Origin: Stichopus chloronotus
Lineage: Eukaryota > Echinodermata > Holothuroidea > Aspidochirotida > Stichopodidae
Assembly: GCA_021234535.1 (NCBI GenBank)
Contig: CM037830.1
Coordinates: 17,849,116 to 17,913,115, forward strand
Direction: 5' to 3'
DNA length: 64,000 nt
Position numbers and translations under genes: made by a program
The notes under the pieces: model-generated
The model's input: the letters and a program-made list of their open reading frames with translations, nothing else
Database searches by the model: none
Told to the model about the DNA's origin: nothing
Part shown: positions 14,320 through 29,000 of the stretch, one piece after another
How positions within the stretch are numbered: the first letter of the stretch is position 1
Layout of the letters: each line of letters begins with the position of its first letter

Positions 14320-14401
<82 letters not shown>
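14204..14401. repeat. AT satellite: 27-bp tandem unit followed by (TA)n
   Basis: About three copies of a 27-bp unit of the form TATATATGTTxxATATGATxTACATGT are followed by a pure TA run of about 76 bases (14325-14401). Translated ORFs here (YMLYMIYMLYM) are artefacts of the repeat. Confidence 0.9.
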
Positions 14402-14405
<4 letters not shown>

Positions 14406-17400
14406 TGTTAGACTGCTATTCCACAAGTGTGTTAAATGTGTTAAATGGAAAGGAACCACACATCGAATAACTTATAGCACCTACAATACATGGATATTTT
14501 TCCCTAGTCAAAAAACCTGAAAAAGTTTGTTTTTGGATGGATTTTCAAGCCAGACATTCGAAGCCATGACCAGATTATAGGCTCCTTCAGGTACCTTCAT
14601 TCGACTACCATATTCTGGTCAAGTGTGGTCAACCGTTTGTCGACGTTCTACTATTTCTACCACTATGCGTAAAAGCCAAGAACCTTTCTGTTTTGTTGTT
14701 TTTCTCCTCTACGTTTGACAAAATAGAAAACAGTTTTAAACCTGAGTTGCTAATTTTAGTCCCGGGAGCGAATCTATTCATCCTTTTGAACGTCGGTTAC
14801 ATGTGGAGGACTGTCATGCAGTCATATATGACGCACGCATACTTTCTAAAGGTGAGGCTGTTACATAGTATGCCAAAAAAAAAAAAAAAAACAGCAGGCA
14901 CAAAGCCACGCAAGAATAGTACGATATTTTTGGATGATGAAATATGTTGTTATTTTATCTTGCCTCTGGTATACACTATTTTGACTAAGAAATTCATAAA
15001 AAAATGTTACAACCAAAGTAAAAAATAAAGCGAGAATACTATTTTGTGATAAATCAATCGTTAAAAGAGCCAGCTATATCACACCCACCAAAGATATCAT
15101 TCTTCATCAGAAAAAAATATTTCCTTGTTGTTTTCGAAGGTTCAGGCGAATTTTTGTCCTATCGCATGTATGATATCTGTGATGAGCTAAAGAAGAAAAC
15201 CTTGAATCTCATCTTCAGTAGACGTAAGGGAGAGAGTTCAATCATCAATAATATCAGGCGAGATCGGTTCAAGCAGGTGGCATAATCTAAGGAGTAAATT
15301 CTGCGGACCTCATTACTAGGTTTATGTTACAGGGAAATTTTGCCCCTCAGCTGTTTGATATAAGGGAAGAGGCCGCGGTTGTGTAATTCACATGGGTATA
15401 GCCTTGGCAGTATAATCTGTGCGATTCATAGTTGCGAGTACCCAACTACGTCCATTATGTCAATATTTTCTTATCATACTCTCTGAATGAAAATGGAATT
15501 TTCAAGTTCTAGAGGAGTTTAACCGACAGGGAAAAAACATCAGGGAATGGCTAAAGTGACCAATATATATTTACTTCGTTTCCCTCGATTAACGTTACAC
15601 TGTAGGGTACTGCATCCATCGTCCGCTTGCAGTGAAGTATCTCTGACAGCAGTTGATAAAAGACTTGTAATTCAGAGGGATGGGTATATCAATCTTGTCG
15701 CTGTACATTATCCAGACATGCAGTCAGTTCGACAGTCAGACAGACAGTCGATACCTGATTTCATTAAGTCTACTCCCTAAAATATTTACGAGATTCGAAC
15801 AGTCGTTGAAATTTAAGACGTTGAAGGAGAAGAACCAAATGTTGTAGGATTCAATATGCCCGGGGAGTCCATTTGGACTGCAGTTCCTTCCGAAAATGCA
15901 ATTATTTTCCTAATTGCTGTTTTCCAAATTATGTACAGGTTTCTTTAATTTGGTTTAATCAGGTCAAACCTATTACAGACACAAAAACGTCAAAGGTCAT
16001 TACAAAACTACTTTAGTCTCAATGGCAGCATATTATTCATTGAACAAAGGGTTTATTTTATCATCACATATTTGCTACACGACCTTTGATTGGCATTTGA
16101 GGTGGTGACGGTACCATGCGTAATACGAAATGCAAATTACACCTCCCCCCACCCTATTTGCTGAAATGATCCTAAAAACAAGGAGTGCAAAACAAGAAAA
16201 TAAGGAAATAAACAAGGCGGGTGGTCTTGATCGTCTGAATTTGCTGAAAATGCACAGATTCCGACAATTCTATACGTGTACAAGCAATTTATATAGTACA
16301 GCTCAATAAATCCAACTAAAGTGTATACCATGTGTCATCAACGTTAAGGTCTTTAAAGTGTTTCGTATTCATATTTTTCTGAGAAATTTCATAGAAAATT
16401 CCTCTTTAAATTATCATATCCACACCTGATCAACTTAATTTGTTACACCTAAATGACTTTATCCTGTTTACATGGTTTACAGTGGAATGGGGGAACACAG
16501 GTGTTGAGATGTGTTGCGCTTCTTAACTAACATTGTGACTTTCATTCAGGCAGTGGTCGTAAAGGTTCTGAAATTTCGACACCCAGTGTGTAGTTTTATC
16601 GTACTAGTCTCTCAATACTGCCCCAGTAAAGACACGCCACTCTAATGCTGGTCTAGCATTACATGTAGGGAAGTATATTAACTGTATCTGGCTGTCAAGA
16701 TTAAACAACGTCACCCACAAAGGTTTTTCGCTACTCTATGGACATGCTTGTGAGGGAGATGTGTTGCGGAACAAAATCTGAACAAAATCAAGTCATCATG
16801 CCCACGAAAACCTCAACCGCGGTAAATAGGAAGTCTTGAGCAAATCAGGTCTCAGAGTAATGCCTTCTGTTTGTAAGTCATACCTATACCGCTATTCGAC
16901 GTAGCACAATTATCCTTAGTTTGAATAACCTCCAACGACTCATACCTAATGGTTACCATGGAGATCTCTCAAAACTCTCAACGCTAGGTGATAATCGCCC
17001 TACTTTGTAGGTATATTTATCTCTCCGCCATTACTTTCACACGATGGAATTCTGCGTTTGCTCTGAACCGTTTGCGAAATGCATTTCGTAGAAAGTCCAT
17101 TATCCACGTACAGGTCAATTTTCTGCCACCGATCTACTAACAGTTACGACTGGGGTACCGTTTTCAGTAGCTTTACCTATTTGCTGATGGATCTTTGAGG
17201 ACAAAGTGAAAACTGCAAATTGATACGTAAACGTCATCTCCAACGCGATCTCAAAAGTCCAACTTAGAATCATATACAATAGAGAGTAAGTTATTATCTG
17301 ACACTGCTATTAACCTGTCCTATTGAAGAGTTTCGATTTTTTTAAATAAGATTAGTATGATGATAACCCCTGTTTGTAGGAACGTACGGTAGGCCTATAT

Positions 17401-19933
17401 ACACTCAGGTATATACATCTTTGTGCAATGCCATACACAATATTCCCGATTCTACCCAATACGAGCCAAATCCTTATTTTTGTCTTCTTAGGTTTCATTA
17501 TCGTGTCTCCATTAACGTATATCACACCTGATAGATTCCTGCGACATTACGTAAGGTAAGTGCATGGGATGCAAGCCTTAACACTTGTCAAAATAACATG
17601 TTATGGATGGAGCGAATACAATGGACACTTCACATCATTAAAAGAATAAGATATAATCCAGTGACACTGGAATTATAAGTTAAGAACCTGTTCGTGTCAC
17701 ATGTGTCACATGACCATTTTCATGACATTTTAGCACCTTCATTACTAGACTCTGCAGAGTCTGCTTGGGCTGAAAGTTTCTGTAAATCTTGGTTCTGCCA
17801 CCTCTGAACACCCACACTGTACTGCTCTTCCGGAAGAGTGTTTACTCCCCCCACTGATAGCTGCCCTCGCAGACTCTGGACACTCGTTTTAATTATGCAC
17901 ACAACTTTTAACTAACACCGTTGTTTTTCGCCACCGAATTCGGTAGAAGCCAATCACGGCCATCGTGAGAAATGATGGGAGTGATGATGGGGAAAGGACA
18001 TACCACTGATTAGTTACGTAACTATCATGGCAATATTCTACTCTCCTTCAACTGTTTGAGGCCTCTCTTAGCGATATCCTGTTTCTGTCGTAGGCAAATC
18101 TGGTGATACGGTGAAAGTTAGCCTAGGTACCATTATTTTCTCTCATTGTTCGATCGCTGCTACTGGCTCATTTCATGAGACCAACGCGTAGTATTTTAAT
18201 ATGTATTAACCCTAACGTCAAACGTGACTATTCATTTGTACATAATTATATCGAGTGTCCAAAGTCTTTCCGGCGGACGGCGATCACAGGGAAACGCTAT
18301 TACTAGATGGGTACATATTCTTGGGTTGGGTACTATAAGTAGGCTGCAGCTCAAATTGTGAGGAATGTATCAAAGGAGGAGAATTCATTCGCCGAGAAAG
18401 ACTTTGCAAAGTCTACTTCATTACAGAAGAGTAAAAACCTCGCAAGCAATACGCGACACTATGACAATTCAGGTTTGTAAAGATGCTTATACTGGCTTTG
18501 GATGCTTTGGATCAAACACGTTTGGGAGATGTACATGCCACGTGCCTTTCAGAAGCCTAAAATGGTGATTGATGACGTCAGAATTTATGCTCTGTGAATC
18601 AACCGGCTTGCTATACCCGCCAGATGCCAATTACTCTTTTTTGTGCAGGAACGAAGATGTTCACCGTCCGTTGATCTCAGTCAGACAATGGAGAAACTAT
18701 CATGTAAGGCTAATTTCTGAAGAGCAGGTCTAGCAACCTTGCACTTTGCATGTATCTAAACACTTCAGATTTATTCAAGTCTTCGCTGATACTTTACGAT
18801 CACTGCATTTATCTATGTACTGCTTCATTTATCGTCTCACGATGACTGGGATTATTTAAGGTGACGGGGGGGGGGGGGGGTTGGAAGGTGGGTTGGAAGC
18901 CGAAAGAACTGTTCGATATGTCTGACAACCGCCACAACATCGTTACGAAATATAAACAAAAAGAGTTACCTAAACTTACATCAAATTGAAAGTTCTAACC
19001 GTTGTAAAAAAAAAAAATCAGTGTTCTAAAAAGATCAAGTCACATAAGGCGAACGGCAGTTTATTGACACCTTTCTCCTCACAGAATTTGTCGTCTCTAT
19101 TTTCTTTTTGTTCTTGTATCCAAATGATGTCTCGAGAAGCCATTTCTTTGCAAGGTATAATATCTCACGAGGAAATGCAAAAGCAAAAATAAATATACTG
19201 TCGGGGTTAGGTATTATTGTCTTGAAAATACATAATCATTTAGAGTTATCTTATGTCATGTGAGGATTTCGCTGCTCCTTAATGAGACACTCACTTTTGT
19301 AATAAACAATAATTATTTACGTATGAGAGATAAACTGCTCGTGCATTATGTATACGGATATCAATGGCATACACCGATAGACATACAGTTTTACCGGGGA
19401 GCTTTGTGCCTGCAGTGTCTACATTTCATGTTACAAATATATCATAACAGCGCAACTTTCCACAACTATTACAAATTTATGCCAGTCTTCTGGTTAACAT
19501 TTCTTTAGCACATATCGATAAAAGCCAAAGGCTTAACATTCATGTCCCGGATGTTATGAATATTTATAAATGGAATGTGTATTTATACACAAAGGATTCA
19601 GCAATGTGAGGTTCTTATGACTTGTCGAGGGGACCTGTGTCCCTTGGCCTTTACGTGTTGTAATAAACTAGATACCCCAGGGTGTCTAATGTAAACATCT
19701 TCAAACGATTTCCTCGGGGAAAATGATGTGCATAAACACAAAAAATTCAAAAGCACGAACACGTTTGTACTGTGCATGTCATTTACTGCCTTGTCATGTT
19801 ATGACAATGCATTACCACAAAATACTTGCATATGATTCCATATACTTGTTTATACTTTTATACTTATTTTTATGCTTATATATGTGAACTCGACTTTGTT
19901 TCTTTTTCTTAGTAGGTCAGCACTCCATATTAT
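14402..19933. other. Intergenic, nothing recognised
   Basis: No ORF shows family features. A G15 run lies at 18866-18880, and a perfect 16-base palindrome AGACTCTGCAGAGTCT near 17747-17762. Confidence 0.5.
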
Positions 19934-19971
19934 AGATAGATATTATAGATAGATATAGATGCTATATATAC

Positions 19972-20043
19972 AGATGCTATATATATATATATATAGATGC
20001 TATATATGTATATAGCATATATATATATATATACATAGCATCT
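19972..20043. repeat. 72-bp AT-rich palindrome
   Basis: It starts AGATGCTAT and ends with ATAGCATCT-like sequence, with an inner GCTATATAT/GTATATAGC core centred near 20007. It can extrude as a cruciform or hairpin. TAGA microsatellite repeats lie just upstream (19934-19970). Confidence 0.8.
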
Positions 20044-20052
20044 CTATATCTG

Positions 20053-23000
20053 AGCATGCAGACGATACGGTTACTACGTTGTTCGCAGCTTTAAGGAATG
20101 CAGCTCACATAAAGCAACCAAAAATACTGATGGATTGCCTCACTTTTTATCTCTTTTCTAATTTCTCCCTTTTAAATTTTACGCTCTTGCATTGTTTATT
20201 GCCTTCTATTAGTCGCTAAGCTTTTATTGCCTTCTTTCTTGTAGTTTCTTCACTCGGTCATTTTGTTCTTTCTGTGCCAACTAATGAAAATAAATTCGAG
20301 TTGCATAAATTGAAGCCCGCAGACATTAACTTTATGGCGTTTCTCGCTCTAAGCAATTCAATTTGAATTCGAGCCTCCATTACATTAGTTTTGAATACAG
20401 CTTTCAGAGGTAACGTTAGAGCTGAGTTTGGGCACACAAATTCTCCCTCATATGCTGCTTTAAGCAATTTAGACATTACCGTCGTTGTCCTCCCATACCC
20501 TTTCGAACGCAAGTTACTCTGACAAGAACATATGCCTATAGCATATCTACAATAATTGCGGAAAATGATCAAACTAGTGTTTTTTACGTCTGACATAAAC
20601 TCATGTCAGAAGACAGACTGTCATAAAGAAAAGGCGGGAAATTAAAGCCCTTCGGATTAAAAACAAAGGACTGACTAACTGACAATATGACGATTAGTTT
20701 AAGATATAACTTCGGTTGCCAGACGAAAATGATATTAATGGTACGATATTAAAGACGGGAAATGCTGGTTACAATTAACGCAACACTGAAAAAGTGTTTT
20801 GAGACGTATGAATATGATCAAAAGAAAATAAATAGAAAAGATGAGAACAAAAATAATTAAAATTAAAGAGGTTTTAAAAGCAAAAAGATTATAGAAATAC
20901 CTTGAACAAATTTCACACCAATGAAGGTTACTATAGGAGCCCCGTACATTATTTTCGATGGTCATAAAGAAGGGTTATTTTAAGAAGTCTTTTCTTTTAG
21001 TTTGTTAAATAGCTTTGCAAACTGTATATATGGATTTTATCAATACTTTGCATATATAAGTCTTGCATAGGAATTGTCACACGCATGAAAAACATTTTAA
21101 ACTTATAACATAAGTTGGTCCAGAAATGGTGCAAAATTTTGCATTTAATTATATTTTTCCTCCCCAGTTTTGGAATTCTCATGAAAGTCAAAAAAAAAAA
21201 AAAAAATCTCACGTATAGTAGATGCGCAGTTTTGAAGACAACATTAGCTAATGACAACGCTACAAAAGGGGGGCATCGTGTGGGTGCCTCTGCACTATGA
21301 TGTACTGCCCCTGTAATGTGTACATATTTTGACGTCAGGACTCAGGACACGACCACGCTTGTTCTGATGTATATTGATGGGAGTTCATAATTGACCATGT
21401 AATATATCCCGGTAGAGAACATGTGCCAACCCCCCCCCCCCCCCGCAACACAACGATGTAAAGTAGGCGTTGTTGTACACTTCCTTCATGTGTTTCTACA
21501 CAGGGGCCGGTTGCGCTACAAGTAGATGCGCAGCGAAATAAACAGCGATTGGTTGATGTCGTTTTCTGTTTTAAAATTGTCAAGACTACTTTGTCGTAGA
21601 TACTAGGTGTAAGTCAAATGTGTACTTTGTCAAATTTGAACATGTTGCTATTACTTCATCAAATTGTACAATGACATTGTTGGACAACATCTCCCCGCCA
21701 GGGTTGGTCCGATTGGTGACGTAACTTTCATTTTAGTTCATTACAGCATGAATTAATGTGTGTCAATAGTTCTTGATGACCTTCATTGGTCGTTTCGAAT
21801 TAAAAAAAGGAATACATTATCAAATACACAGATACCATCTACCAAAAAGCAGTAGTCTCGAGCAGTGGTGACAGTTTTATGATGCAATAAACTAAATATA
21901 CGTCGAACGACGACAAACTTTTTGAATGTTATCATTGAAATGTACATGCAGATCAATGGATACGTGCGATCTTTTAGGAAAACTAAGCTGACCTATTTAG
22001 TATTGTGATCCCTTTCATCAGATCTTCTGTTGTAAGGTGATCGAAATATGATGGCATTGTGTTATGAAACCAACTGCAGATATACTTAAAACTTAGCTCA
22101 GTTATACTTAGCATATATGTTATGATGGTAACACCTATAACATGTGTTTTGCAAGCAAATAAGACGCGGTATGCTGAGCGATAGTGCGTTAACCGAAATG
22201 GTTCTCAATAAACACTCGCCATCTGAAGTATTATCCGTCGAAATAATTGACCTTCGGCTCACTCCAGCATTAACGAAAGGTTTAACCATTAAAGTATCTT
22301 TATTATAGGTTCGTACATCAGTAGCCTACATGGACTTACGTGACATCTAAACATATGTGAACGGTGTGTAGGATATTTTCGATATGAATGTGTTTTCTTC
22401 TATGCTCTATCAGCTAATCAAATGACAGCATTAATTAAGAATCTTTCTCTCTCAATTTGTACAATCACTGATGGTGTATTTTTTCGTTACAAAATGTTAT
22501 TCGTAACAACGCCATTTCTTTTTTGTTAATGCATGTGAGTATACCGTCAAAAGCGAAACAGCACAGTGCATATTTTTTTTTTTTCTAATTCCTTAATTCG
22601 CGCAAGAAATCTATATTTTCTTTTGATCGCAGAGGAAGAATATCAAGGGGCTGTAAATTGGATAGGTTGCTATAGTAACGCAGATAAAAGTAGATTTGTC
22701 AAGCCTTATCGCGTATGGTTAAATTCTTTTATACATTAAGGGAGCAAACCACGTAGTTAATGATTGAGTGCACATTAAAGATAAATATTCATTGCGTTAT
22801 ATGCAAACAATTCTATCATTATATATACACGCGCTATATACAGCTGAAGATAACGAAGGTTTCAATTTGTTTAGTGTATGTAATAAATTGCGTTCGTTGT
22901 CCACGTATAATATACACTGCAGTTTGAGAACAAAGCTATTGGAACCAAGGTTAGGCCTTAGAAGAAACTTTGGTTGAAATAAACAGTCAAGTCAGTTTCA

Positions 23001-26000
23001 GCCGTCATGAAAAAGTTTCTTTGTTGTAGTCGTTGATTTATTTTATTTTATTATTCTTGATTCTAATTAGAGGTGTTTGCTAATTAAACTGATAATGACA
23101 ATGCCACATTTAGTTGACCTCAGAAGCCCTTCCTCACAGTGTACTGATGATGTAAATATATGACGATGTGATGTAAAAGATGTTTTTAGCCTACATTTTT
23201 CTTTTTCTTTTTTTTTTAGCTGGTATTTAAACTCTTTGTGGCATTTTGTTAGATATGTACTCACAATACGTAAGGGAAACCCTCCCCAAAAAGAATGCGT
23301 TTGAAACGTCTATTAAAATGACGTTGATCACAAAATATTCGGTGTTTGATAATTAGAAATGATGAAAGATAACCGGAAAAAATTCGTTGACCTATGATAC
23401 CTTAGGTGTCTGTCTTTATAACCAGGATGTAAACAATCTTATTCTAAGTGCTCACTGCAAAACTGCTCTCGTCTAATTAACCATGCGCATGGGTTTGCAC
23501 CGGCATTTATTCGTATTACTTAAATCTGGAATTAAATGGCAAATCTTACGTCAGCGTCAAAATTTCCAATTCACACTCTCAATCAAATTGTCTAATTTGC
23601 ATTCTAAATTTTCTCTTGCGAGTCAGAAGATGTGACCTGAAACTAGTCTCAAAGATTCGTCGTAAAATACATTGCAATTAGTAAAACGAGCAAGTTTCAA
23701 ACTTCCACTACATCTCGGTCCTCCGTTGCAAGTGACATCTGGTCTAATGAACCCGAGAAAAAAAATTCCCCCAAAAATCTGCATAGAAAAATATGTCTTT
23801 CCTTAATTTCCTACGACTGCTTGCACCGAGCAGAGTCAATGACTGGAACTATTTCATTGACAGAAACACATTGCCACTAATATGAAACAGCTTTTAAAGT
23901 GCTCCGGTCCTGACTTCACTGGTTTATGGACCTGGCATATTTTATTTTTAATTTGTTTTATTCCTAAGAATCATAGGCATATCACAACTTTACTCGATTG
24001 TTGTAAAGTACCCATTCCCGAACATTTCCTGGACCTGGTTATTGCGAATTTTCATATATAAATCTCACTATAGAGCTATTGTGAAGAAATACAAGTTACT
24101 GTTTTCTTGGTGTTTGTAGGCTGTTCATCCTTGTTAGATCAACACCCTTGACGTACATTCCACTTATACATAAACTATATGCTAAGCTGTTCAAAAAGGA
24201 TTACATGGGACAAGTCATATAGGATGCTTTAAAATGGTGAAATCAATTCTTCGTATCTGAAATACATTATATCTGGACTTGCAACCAGTCTGGCTCTCCT
24301 AACACCTTCTGCTTTCGTATCCGAAAGCAAAAATAGCTTTTTTTTAGCTAAATTTGGTTCTGAAAGATAAGATTCAATAAGAAAGACCTTGGAAGTAAAT
24401 TTCAAGCACTGTACACAAAAACAAAAGGAAGCTTCTGAAAAAAAAAAAAGTTGAAGTGGAAACCGTTCCCGAGACATTTTTAGCATAATCTGCTTTTAAG
24501 TTGTTTCAATAATTCTCCCTACAGGTAATTACAGAAACACATCCACTGTATAACGTAATATATAGATGGTAAAAAATAAAATGAACTCCAAAAGGATTTC
24601 TGCAGCGATAACTATATGCTGGTAATAAATGAAAAAAAGAAAAGTCTAGGTAAGTTATGTCTTTTTCTCATATTTAATGGGCTCCAATCATGTCGAATTT
24701 ATTGATATCACACCCCTCGTTTTCAAAGCCATATTTTGTAGCTTCTTTTGTACTAACAGTACCTGAAGTGATTACGTCATTTGCTTGCATTAAGAATGCT
24801 AAAAATCAACAAGTAGACAAAACGAAAAAAGGAAAATGAAAGAAAGAGAAGCAACGTAACTTGCTCCAAGTAACTGTCTGTTTTCAAATCTGTTCTGCCA
24901 TCCATATGCTGACAGAAACATCAAGAAGGTTTAATTAAGCAATTCATTCCTCGTGAAAAGTTTGCAGATGTAGGAGAATATATACGCACGACAGGTATAC
25001 GCACGGAACGTCTAGTTGCTGTTAAGCACATATGTGTCGTCATGGTAAGATGTACATTCCAGGCAGCGTGTAACATTTTGCATACTTAATTCAGAGTCAA
25101 TAATTTTACCTTTCCCTGAAACTGCTGACTGCTAACTGAAGCTCATCGGCATCTGGTGGCGTATGTGTCGTGTGCCATTAAAATGTAGGCATATAGAAGT
25201 TTATTGCAAGATACCGCTCAGAATTTCCATTTCGTAGTAAAACATCTTTAGATTTATACGATACAACGTTACGGAGGTGTGATTTGACGTTGAAATGGTT
25301 CGGTGGGTCCACGATACTCGCGATAGCAGAGTTGATAAATACATGTATGAAGATTGGAAAGCAAAAATTAGCTGATTAAACTGAAGTTAACCAATGACTT
25401 TTCTTACCAATAAGTTTAAAGGCCTATATATATATTCTTGGTATATTATCCACACTCATCCCCATGGATACTTGGCTCACTGGGATATCATGTACCCAAG
25501 CAGTGACGAAATGTTTGTTATTTTGACATAATTATACATGTAAAAACCAGAAAGTAAGTCATTTTATGGGCATATATTGACAGTTTTTTACTACTCGGTG
25601 TGCACTTCTTTCACACAATTGTAAAGTACCAAAAGCCGTTTCACGTCTTTCGGGGTGAGACCAGCCGCCTGGGTAAAAACGTTCCTGAATCATGATATCG
25701 CATATTTACAGTCACATTCATGTATTTTTTAATACGTTTAGTTTTGTTAGATTTTATATTCTTCTTTTTAAAGGCCACGGAGACCTGTAGCTCAGCTATC
25801 AACACCCCCTCCCCCGATATCCATGACCCACCCACCAACACATCTTTGGCATATTGCCGTGGAACCATTAATTTCTTTGCAAATACAAATATTCGCAATA
25901 AATGCGGATACCGCTTTTCACAGATTATCAGAAATGACGGTAATGAGCATGGTTTTATTTCATCAACATGAATTTAACAAGATTACATGCCACATATACA

Positions 26001-29000
26001 CTTGCGCGGAACACATGTTGGTACAGCGGTTGAATATGTTACAGACATGAAAAGACACGACCAATGAATCAACAGTGACAATCCTTCCTGTACGTTAATA
26101 TGACAGGCTGGTTCTGTATCACTTGCTACTATACAGGTCTACAAGCTACCATATACCGAGTCGACGGTAACTATAGGTAATTTTCTTTAATCTATTAATC
26201 TTTACCTACCTTTAAAATGTTGTGTAAGTTTCACCTCAGAAAGATTCGATAAGTTTCCTGCAATAAATATTCCAGCAGAAGTCCAACACATCTTGTATGA
26301 TTATTTTTGTTAAGTAGAAACGCACACAAAACCAACAAATGAAAGACTTTCCTCCACGCTTAACCAGAACACAAAATATGCAATGGTAAAAAGCGCACAA
26401 ATTAAACCACAGGGCGTAATTTCCCATTCGCGTTATACGGTGTGTGTGTATATTAGCGAAATTGTCCAACGTAGATGAACACACACACACACACACGTAG
26501 CCGAGATCGCGGAAGCAGAATTGGCGAGTATTAAGTCCGCCATGATTAAGGCTGGCTCCCACCATTATGTGCACGGGGCATAATTATTGACTTGTCGCAG
26601 CAAGTGGAAACTGGGCGAGATCGATACAACGGTAGGCACGGAATATTCTTTCGGAGACTCAGGGATCGGCAACCACATTTAGGAGAAAGGATTTTTCATT
26701 GTGGTCTGGATCAAAAAGCATACTGCGTGCATTTTAAGAGGATATATTGCAATGCTGTAGTTATGTAACCCGGTTGAGTGAACGCAGCAAATGGTTGAAA
26801 CTTCATGCACGGATTCAGGTTGTTCTTAAACTTTGAAGTGGTCGTCACTTAGACCCCGTGAGGAACACGGCCACATTCTGTAAAAACTACGTGCATGGAA
26901 ATAAATTATTTGTTGTTTGTCTGTACTCGTCATCTCAAGCTTATTTCATATTATGACTTCTGAAAACAAAGTTACGCCATACCGCAAACTAGTAAATATT
27001 TGGTCCAGTAACCGGACTAAAAACGTGATCCCGGAATCATCGAGTGTTAGAATTAGAGAGGCTCATATCGAGGGGTCTTGAATTTTAAAATAAATCTGTA
27101 GCACTAAATCAGGCCAATCCAGCAACGCTTCAGTAGTCGACGGACAGTGAGTCAATTCTTTACTGCATGGGAGAATTGCTTATCAAATTTGAAGAAACAT
27201 AAGAAAGCCCCTAAAAAAAGGTTTTTCTGAATTAAGGAGAGTAGAGGATCAAAAATTCACTATTTGAGTTTCTTTCAAACTGTTGTTTTAAATAATTTAA
27301 CGTCAACAAATTTTTACCTTCCGCTGGTCGATCAGTAGATGGCGTTATTTGGATTCGTTCTTTTGTGCGGTCGGCGATCCTAAAATTGAGTTCCACATTA
27401 GATCCTTGTGATTGGATCAATTGGAACTTATTGCGATGTACGAATGTCTTAGGTAATTGTGATCATTTTACACATTCAAACTCAATGCAATTTTAAAATT
27501 GTTTTAACAGGTGGGAATGGACTGGTCAAAAGAAAAAAACCCACAAAAACATCGAAAAAAACAAGCGTTCTCGGTTTATATCTAGGCCCGCCTGTCATTG
27601 GATAGAAAACAGTAACTATCTAAATATTGCACAGTGAGTAGATGAAAACGTGAGATCTAAATTGGTTCTCTACTTCACAGAATTAATTTAAGAAATGAAG
27701 CATTACGCTATGCCTTACGCTATGCCCTTCAGTTACAATATACTGACTTTTTTAGGATCCAGTGCCGTGGTCGAATTCAGAACCGCAATTGTGCTTCAGC
27801 GTACGCTGTGATATTACAGGCATGCATGGGGATGATGCGCGCAGGAATTTCATTCACACTGTTCCCCGTGCGGATGTACGTGTGTGTAGCTGGGAGCTTT
27901 TTTAGGCTTTACACTTTGTCTCTCACATAATGGAGAGCTTGACCTTGCGTATAGGCCCGAACTAGGAGAATTTTTCAAAATGTTCAATTTGTTTTTCTGA
28001 TCAAAATTTTATCTCTTCTTTCATGAATACCATTCATAAGACGATCACACATGTTTTGTTTTTTTTCTTGATGAAAACTGCAAGTGATATTTTACCAGTA
28101 ATTGCGCATTCCAATAAGTCAAAGCTTAGTTTGTTGCATGTACGTGTGATGAACTCCTCGTACACTAGCTCGTGCATAGACTTAGTTACAGTCTATAAGC
28201 AACCGCGCAAAAAGAACTTCTTTCTCTTACATTTGATGCATGACGTTTCGTGACCTCATGGGATTTTGAAAGCTAATGAACAAAAAGAGGTGATTTTTCA
28301 AGCAAAATATATCAACGTTTAGAAACTATCAAAAAATTACAATCATGAAAATTATTGGCTACAACATAAAAAAAATACTGTGAAAAAAAATACTTCGGCG
28401 AGCAAGGATGTGTAAAAATACGAATTTGACCCTGTGGGAGGTCTACAAATGTGTTTCCAAAACTTCGTAAAATTATCTGTTATTACGTCGAGACATTGGA
28501 AAACCACTCAGCCACTACCAAAATAGAAGGAAAATGTTATCTGCTATCCACCGATATCAGTTTTGTACCTTTAAATTTCGTAAATGAGTCAGGTACTCGG
28601 CAAATATAAGGCGAATCGAAAATAAAACCATGGCAAATTGGCGACCGCCGATGAGTACGTGTATATGTATAGGCTAGATGCAATACATGCAAAATGTACA
28701 GTAAAATTGCTGTAATCCTAAATTGTTGATTGTACGCGATTGTGTCAATTAAACTTCGCAAATTTGGTGTTAACGAAAACTTATGATATCACCTGCAAAT
28801 ATCGATTGAAAAATATTGAAAAGTATGATTTGAAAAATATAAAAATATGAATTGATTCATTAAATGAGTCAAGTACTCACAAAGTTTGAAGACACTCTTT
28901 GAGACGTGGCAAATAACAGCCTCTCTTCGATTGTATTTTTTTTTTAAAATATCGTACAAAATACCTAGAAAATTTTTAATTTCCCGAGAAATGGAAGATC

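Noticed and set aside
20258..20596. 112-codon ORF on the minus strand
   Set aside because: No recognisable motif; length is within chance expectation for a window of this size.
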